This document shows positions 59,752 through 64,000 of a DNA stretch of 64,000 nucleotides, in pieces (position 1 is the first letter of the stretch; every line of letters starts with the position of its first letter). The notes beneath the pieces are model-generated. The model did not search any database. It was not told the origin of the DNA and was given only the letters and a program-made list of their open reading frames with translations. The translations under genes were made by a program, and so were the position numbers. Source of the DNA: an uncultured bacterium (lineage in GTDB: Bacteria > Bacillota > Clostridia > Oscillospirales > Oscillospiraceae); the NCBI GenBank assembly GCA_949293245.1, contig CASFCS010000003.1, positions 21,890-85,889 on the forward strand, given 5' to 3'.

Positions 59752-60885
59752 GTGTCCACTCCCACTATGAGTTCCACCGCCGACCTGCGCCGGCAGAACC
59801 GCAACCGGGTCTACCGCTATCTCTATGAGCTGCCCGAACCCACCACCCGCCAGGCCATGGCCATGGCGCTGCAGATGAGCCTGCCCACCCTCACCCACAA
59901 CCTGAAAGAGTTGGAGAAGATGGGCCTCATCGATACCTCTGAGACCACCGATTCCACCGGCGGGCGCAAGCCCCGGCTGGTGGTGCCCCTCACCCGGGCC
60001 CGCTTCGCCGTGGGGGCGGAGATGACCCGGGGACACATCCGGCTCATCGCGGTGGACCTGAAACTCCAGGAGCTGGCTTTTCAGGACATCCAGCGCCCCT
60101 TCTCCAACGATGAGGAGTATGCCCGGCTGTTTGCCCGGGACCTGGAGGCCTTTTTGGACCGGGCCCAGCTGGAGCGGGAGCGGCTGCTGGGAGTGGGGCT
60201 CACCCTGCCCGGGGTGATCGCCAGCGACGGGGAGACGGTGGAGTTCGCCCCCTCCATCCACCTGCGCCACGCCCCGGCGGGCCACCTTACCGCCGCCATC
60301 CCCTATCCCGTCCATCTGGAGAACGACGCCGCCGCCGGCGGCTTTGCCGAGCGGTGGAACCGACCGGAGCTCACCCACATGGTGTACCTGTCTGTGGGGC
60401 GGGGCATCGGCGGGGCCATTCTGGTGGACGGCCAGACCTACCAGGGGGCGGAGCGCCGGGCGGGGGAGTTCGGCCACATGTGCGTCCGGCCCGAGGGGCT
60501 GCCCTGCGCCTGCGGCCAGCGGGGCTGCCTGGAGGCCCAGTGCTCCATGACCCGCCTGTCCGACGAGCTGGGGCTGGCGGTGGAGGAGTTCTTTGACCTG
60601 GTGGACCAGGGGTCGTTGCGGGAGTGCGCCATCTGGAGCGACTACCTGGACGACCTGGCCATCGGCATCGACAACATCCACACCGCCCTGGACTGCGACG
60701 TGGTGCTGGGGGGCGCCCTGTCCCAATACCTCCCCCAGCGCATGGCGGGGCTGGAGCAGCGGCTGCGCCAGCGGGCCCCCTTCGGCTTCTCCCGGAACTA
60801 TCTGCACCTGTGCGCCTACGGGGCCAAGTCCAACCCCATCGGCGCGGCCCTGCACTACATCCACGGCTTTTTGCGGCAGGTATGA
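59752..60885 (+). CDS. ROK family transcriptional regulator/sugar kinase-like
   Basis: This 377-residue protein is read from GTG 59752, 4 bases after GGTGAT; ATG 59767 is an alternative. An N-terminal winged helix (TRQAMAMALQMSLPTLTHNLKELEKMGLI) precedes the ROK domain with the zinc motif CACGQRGCLE and the ATP-site GVGLTLPG. The sequence VYLSVGRGIGGAILVDG is typical of the family. Such proteins control sugar use genes in response to a sugar or phosphosugar; the target is not known. A 10-bp hairpin follows at 60909-60932. Confidence 0.88.
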   Translation: MSTPTMSSTADLRRQNRNRVYRYLYELPEPTTRQAMAMALQMSLPTLTHNLKELEKMGLIDTSETTDSTGGRKPRLVVPLTRARFAVGAEMTRGHIRLIAVDLKLQELAFQDIQRPFSNDEEYARLFARDLEAFLDRAQLERERLLGVGLTLPGVIASDGETVEFAPSIHLRHAPAGHLTAAIPYPVHLENDAAAGGFAERWNRPELTHMVYLSVGRGIGGAILVDGQTYQGAERRAGEFGHMCVRPEGLPCACGQRGCLEAQCSMTRLSDELGLAVEEFFDLVDQGSLRECAIWSDYLDDLAIGIDNIHTALDCDVVLGGALSQYLPQRMAGLEQRLRQRAPFGFSRNYLHLCAYGAKSNPIGAALHYIHGFLRQV

Positions 60886-60908
60886 CGCTGTTTCTCTCAA
60901 AACAATAT

Positions 60909-60932
60909 GGGCCGCGCCGAAAGGCGCGGCCC
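60909..60932 (+). terminator. Hairpin after ROK gene
   Basis: The arms GGGCCGCGCC and GGCGCGGCCC enclose a stable GAAA loop, with no clear T run after. Confidence 0.6.
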
Positions 60933-61006
60933 GTGTCATATGGGACCATCTGCCCGGGGCGCGGCGGCGCTGAGGACGGGGCAGGAGAGAAGGAGGGCTG
61001 TGAGGC

Positions 61007-61720
61007 ATGAGTTTCAGAGATTTGTTTGGAAAACGGAAAAAACCGGCGAAGAGCGGGCCGGACTACCAGCTGGAGGAGCTTACCAGAACCGCGGCCCAGG
61101 CCGGCGGCGGGCGCCTTCCGGGGTACCTGCTCTATCCCTATGATCCCATTATCCAGCAGATGCTGGAGGGGGATATGGTGCCCGTGCGCAACATGCGGTG
61201 CGGCTACCAATTCAAGCTGTATACTGCCATCGCGGACCCCACGCCGTTGGTGCGGCAGAATGCCTCCGTCGGCATGATCAACGAGGCCCATATTTTCTGG
61301 AAGCAGGGTTCCCCCTCCTGGTATACCCTCTCCACCATGAGGGGGCCCGCTGTCGCCACCTCTCCCCTTCGGGGCTGGGTGGAGCACGGGTACAAGCTGG
61401 GCCTTTTGATGGGGGACCTGTCTCTGCTTGTGAACCTGCCGCCCCAGCTCCAGGGGAGAGAGATCCAGAATGTGGAGATGAGCTATCTGGGCCAGAACCC
61501 TGCGTACAATCACCTCCACGTGCTGGAGGAGTCCCATGTGTATGCCCACGTCTTTTCCCTGGGGGGCACGCTGTACAAGAACTTTATCCTCTGCGCCAAA
61601 AGGGAAATTACCTCCTGGAAGGTGGAGTGCGCCGTCCCCGCCCAGTATAAGCAGATCATGCCCCCGGATTTTGTGCCCCCCGGCCAGACCTTCGGGTCCT
61701 TCTTCCCCTTGCTCCCATGA
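61007..61720 (+). CDS. Hypothetical soluble protein
   Basis: This 237-residue protein starts at ATG 61007 after GAAGGAGGG. A basic N-terminus (FGKRKKPAKSG) precedes a domain with YLLYPYDPIIQQMLEGDMVPVRNMRCGYQFKLYTAI and LGQNPAYNHLHVLEESHVYAHVF. No signal peptide or membrane helix was found, and I do not recognise the family. A gene-end repeat fragment begins 9 bases after its stop. Confidence 0.65.
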   Translation: MSFRDLFGKRKKPAKSGPDYQLEELTRTAAQAGGGRLPGYLLYPYDPIIQQMLEGDMVPVRNMRCGYQFKLYTAIADPTPLVRQNASVGMINEAHIFWKQGSPSWYTLSTMRGPAVATSPLRGWVEHGYKLGLLMGDLSLLVNLPPQLQGREIQNVEMSYLGQNPAYNHLHVLEESHVYAHVFSLGGTLYKNFILCAKREITSWKVECAVPAQYKQIMPPDFVPPGQTFGSFFPLLP

Positions 61721-61729
61721 TCAAGAAGC

Positions 61730-61870
61730 GCTGCGCGCCCGGGAGCAGGCGCACAGGGGACTACGCGGGCCGGAAAACAAATCCGGGCGGGGGCCCCATT
61801 GGGGTCCCACCGCCCGGGGGAGAAGGACGGATGGCCGCGGGCCGCAGAGCGGCCCTCGCAATGACAGGGC
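61730..61870 (+). repeat. Gene-end repeat fragment and inverted repeat
   Basis: GAAGCGCTGCGCGCCCGGGAGCAG starts 9 bases after the stop of the hypothetical gene and runs into ACCGCCCGGGGGAG and an inverted CGGGCCGCAGAGCGGCCCTCGCAATGACAGG piece (about 61837-61866), the same family as those in the mosaics. Confidence 0.65.
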
Positions 61871-61895
61871 GGAAGCTGTTTGCATCCAAAGAGAA

Positions 61896-61928
61896 GACCC
61901 GGGCCGGGGGAGTCCCCCGGCCCGGGTC
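61896..61928. terminator. Terminator of dhaKLM operon
   Basis: Perfect 15-bp arms (61896-61910 and 61914-61928) with a 3-base loop lie 22 bases past the dhaM stop. Confidence 0.8.
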
Positions 61929-61949
61929 CTGCTTTGTGTCAAACGAGCC

Positions 61950-62336
61950 TCACTGGAGCTTGGGCACCTGGGCGGCCTGGCGCACGGAGGCCAGGATGGT
62001 GTCCAGGTCCATGCCCGCCCCGGCGGAGACGGCGGCCACAATGGCCCCCTCCACCACCGGACCGTCCGCCAGCTTCACGGGGATGTCCCCGTCGTAGGCG
62101 TCCAGCACCATTTCGGCGGTCATCAGGGCGCTGCCCATGTCAAAGAGGATGGCCACCCCGTCATCGGAGCGGACGGCCTCCACCCCGTCGCAGATGCGCT
62201 GGAAGTCGGTGCCGATGCCTCCGTCGGGCAGCCCGCCCGCGGCGGCGATGGCCACGGCGGGGGCCATCTGGAGAGCCAGCTCCCTGGCCCCCTCGGCCAC
62301 CTTCTGGCTGTGGGAGACGATGACAATTCCTACCAT
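61950..62336 (-). CDS. dhaM: Dihydroxyacetone kinase phosphotransfer subunit DhaM
   Basis: This 128-residue EIIA-mannose-like domain has active-site H9 (IVSHSQK). AGAGMDLDTILASV ends the protein. It takes phosphate from HPr of the PTS and passes it to ADP bound in DhaL. It has one domain only, as usual in Firmicutes. It starts 10 bases after the dhaL stop. Confidence 0.9.
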   Translation of the reverse strand: MVGIVIVSHSQKVAEGARELALQMAPAVAIAAAGGLPDGGIGTDFQRICDGVEAVRSDDGVAILFDMGSALMTAEMVLDAYDGDIPVKLADGPVVEGAIVAAVSAGAGMDLDTILASVRQAAQVPKLQ

Positions 62337-62346
62337 AGCTCCCTCC

Positions 62347-62967
62347 TCAGGCGTAGGCCTTGGCGATGACGGACAGCAGCAGGGTGAAGGAGGTGGCGCC
62401 GGGGTCCTGGTGGCCCAGGCTGCGCTCCCCCAGGTAGCTGGCCCGCCCCTTGGTGGCGATCATGTCCTTGGTCTTTTCCACGCCCTCCTGGGCGGCGGCC
62501 AGACCGGCGGCCAGAACGTCCCCGGCGGGGGCGCCCTTGGCCCCCTCCATGGCCTCCAGGGCGGGGACCATGGCGTCCAGCATGGTCTGCTCGCCGGTGG
62601 TGGCCTTGCCCCGGAGCTTCACGCCCTCGATGGCGGCGGAGAGCATGGCGATAAAGTCGTCAATGTTCACCTCGCTCTTGCCGGCGGCGGCCACGGCGGC
62701 CTTCATGAAGGCGGTGCCGTACAGGGGGCCGGAGGCGCCGCCCACGGTGGACACCAGGGTCATGCCCACGGTCTTGAGGACGGTGGGGATATCCTTGTCC
62801 GCCAGGGCGGGCAGCTTCTCGGTGACCGCCTGGAAGCCCCGGGCCATGTTGATGCCGTGGTCACTGTCGCCGATGGGCATGTCCAGCTGGGTGAGGAAGT
62901 CCTTGTTCTCCTGGATGATGGCGGACATGTCCTCCAGCAGTTTGATTACTTGCGCGGTGGATGCCAT
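62347..62967 (-). CDS. dhaL: Dihydroxyacetone kinase ADP-binding subunit DhaL
   Basis: This 206-residue helical barrel protein is read from ATG 62967 with AAAGGAGG upstream. The magnesium-ADP motif is MPIGDSDHGINMARG; STVGGASGPLYGTAF and DPGATSF are other conserved loops. It holds ADP as a prosthetic group, which is phosphorylated by DhaM and then phosphorylates the substrate on DhaK. Confidence 0.9.
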   Translation of the reverse strand: MASTAQVIKLLEDMSAIIQENKDFLTQLDMPIGDSDHGINMARGFQAVTEKLPALADKDIPTVLKTVGMTLVSTVGGASGPLYGTAFMKAAVAAAGKSEVNIDDFIAMLSAAIEGVKLRGKATTGEQTMLDAMVPALEAMEGAKGAPAGDVLAAGLAAAQEGVEKTKDMIATKGRASYLGERSLGHQDPGATSFTLLLSVIAKAYA

Positions 62968-62987
62968 AGGGTAAGCCTCCTTTGAAA

Positions 62988-63977
62988 TCAAGCCTTGTAG
63001 GCGGGGGTGTCGGCGGGGGCGTCCAGCAGGGCCTTGAGCTCGTCATCCAGCCGCAGCAGGCTGATGGAGAAGCCGGCCATCTCCAGAGAGGTCATGTAGT
63101 TGCCCACCAGGGTCTTGTACACCTTGATGCCCTTTTCCGCCAGCACGTCGGCCACCCGGTTGTTGATGATGTACAGCTCCATCAGGGGGGTGGCGCCGGA
63201 GCCGTTGACCAGCACGGCCACTTCGCTGCCGGAGTAGTCGATGTCGGAGAGGATCTTGCCCAGCAGGTGGTCGGTGATGTCGTTGGCGGTCATGATCTTT
63301 TCCTTGTGGGTGCCGGGCTCGCCGTGGATGCCGATGCCCACTTCCATCTCGTCCTCGCCGATCTCAAAGCCGGGCTTGCCGGCGGCGGGCACGGTGCAGG
63401 GGGACAGGGCGGCGCCCATGGTGCGCACGTTGTCGATGACCTTCTGGGCCACGGCGTGGACCTCCTCCAGGGTGGCGCCCTGCTCGGCCTTGGCTCCGGC
63501 GATCTTGTGGACAAAGATGGTGCCCGCCACGCCCCGGCGGCCGGTGGTGTACAGGGAGTCCTGCACGGCCACGTCGTCGTTGGTGACCACGTTCATGCAC
63601 TTGATGCCGTCCATCTCGGCCATCTCGGCGGCCATCTCAAAGTTCATGATATCGCCGGTGTAGTTCTTGATGACCAGCAGCACGCCGGCGGGGGTGGCCA
63701 CATCCCGGATGGCGGCCTCCACCTGGTCGGGGGTGGGGGAGGTGAACACGGCGCCGGCTACGGCGGCGTCCAGCATGCCCTCGCCCACGAAGCCGCCGTG
63801 GGCGGGCTCGTGGCCGGAGCCGCCGCCGGACACCAGGGCCACCTTGTCGGTCTTCTTCTGGGCGCGGACCAGCACGTTGTAATCGGGGAGTTTCTTCAGC
63901 TGCTGCGGATGGGCCTTGGCGATGCCCTCCAGCATCTCCAGCTCGACGTTTTCAACTTTATTGATGAGTTTCTTCAT
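62988..63977 (-). CDS. dhaK: Dihydroxyacetone kinase substrate-binding subunit DhaK
   Basis: This 329-residue protein has GGGSGHEPAHGGFVG, the base D in NYTGDIMNFEMA and H218 in GIGIHGEPG, which binds dihydroxyacetone covalently as a hemiaminal. The ATG at 63977 follows GGAGGAGGAA on the minus strand. It starts the dhaKLM operon and leads to glycerol and dihydroxyacetone use through the PTS. Confidence 0.95.
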   Translation of the reverse strand: MKKLINKVENVELEMLEGIAKAHPQQLKKLPDYNVLVRAQKKTDKVALVSGGGSGHEPAHGGFVGEGMLDAAVAGAVFTSPTPDQVEAAIRDVATPAGVLLVIKNYTGDIMNFEMAAEMAEMDGIKCMNVVTNDDVAVQDSLYTTGRRGVAGTIFVHKIAGAKAEQGATLEEVHAVAQKVIDNVRTMGAALSPCTVPAAGKPGFEIGEDEMEVGIGIHGEPGTHKEKIMTANDITDHLLGKILSDIDYSGSEVAVLVNGSGATPLMELYIINNRVADVLAEKGIKVYKTLVGNYMTSLEMAGFSISLLRLDDELKALLDAPADTPAYKA

Positions 63978-64000
63978 GGCAGTAGTTCCTCCTCCGGTAA

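Overview
The window is about 64 kb of chromosome from a very GC-rich, spore-forming Firmicute. It carries spoIIP and a yaaL/bofA pair, a V-type (Ntp-order) ATPase operon, WXG100 proteins and many AGGAGG ribosome binding sites. Together these suggest a gut Oscillospiraceae relative (Flavonifractor/Lawsonibacter-like). That assignment is inference. No rRNA, tRNA, CRISPR array, transposase or integrase was seen.

Layout. 1-2.1 kb: the end of a lipase-fold hydrolase gene followed by three small helical proteins, two of them WXG100. 2.6-14 kb: a hybrid histidine kinase, a LUD-domain protein, two lipoproteins with metallopeptidase-like motifs, a rhomboid protease, yaaL-bofA, a glycoside-hydrolase-like membrane protein and a TIM-barrel protein. 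15-24.6 kb: the ATPase operon in the order ntpF-I-K-E-C-G-A-B-D, with about 1 kb of repeats between ntpG and ntpA. Its K subunit keeps the sodium-binding residues. 24.8-33.7 kb: an XRE regulator, an ECF sigma/anti-sigma pair, an esterase, an ATP-grasp protein, a DUF4176/unknown/solute-binding-protein operon and a diguanylate cyclase. 34-36.6 kb: an amino-acid ABC importer preceded by ARG-box-like sites. 36.7-48 kb: a cation efflux protein, a two-component pair split by 1.3 kb of repeats, HtrA, SpoIIP, a TetR/epimerase divergon and a PfoR-like EIIC protein. 48.1-50 kb: a lower-GC island with an unknown protein and a radical SAM/SPASM enzyme. 50.2-59.6 kb: a phospho-signalling cluster made of WXG100, an FHA scaffold, PP2C phosphatase, TPR proteins, a Ser/Thr kinase and a repeat-rich membrane protein. 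59.7-64 kb: a ROK regulator, an unknown protein and dhaKLM.

Two things stand out. The first is a family of roughly 135-bp units that begin at, or within about 12 bases of, stop codons and read in the same direction as the gene. Each unit holds a hairpin whose arms differ between copies but remain complementary, which suggests a structured RNA element at gene ends. Some units lead into larger mosaics with conserved module order at four loci, and two of these mosaics lie inside functional operons. The second is the kinase/phosphatase/FHA/WXG100 cluster, in which three proteins carry long low-complexity repeats; it looks like a phosphorylation-controlled scaffold tied to type VII secretion.
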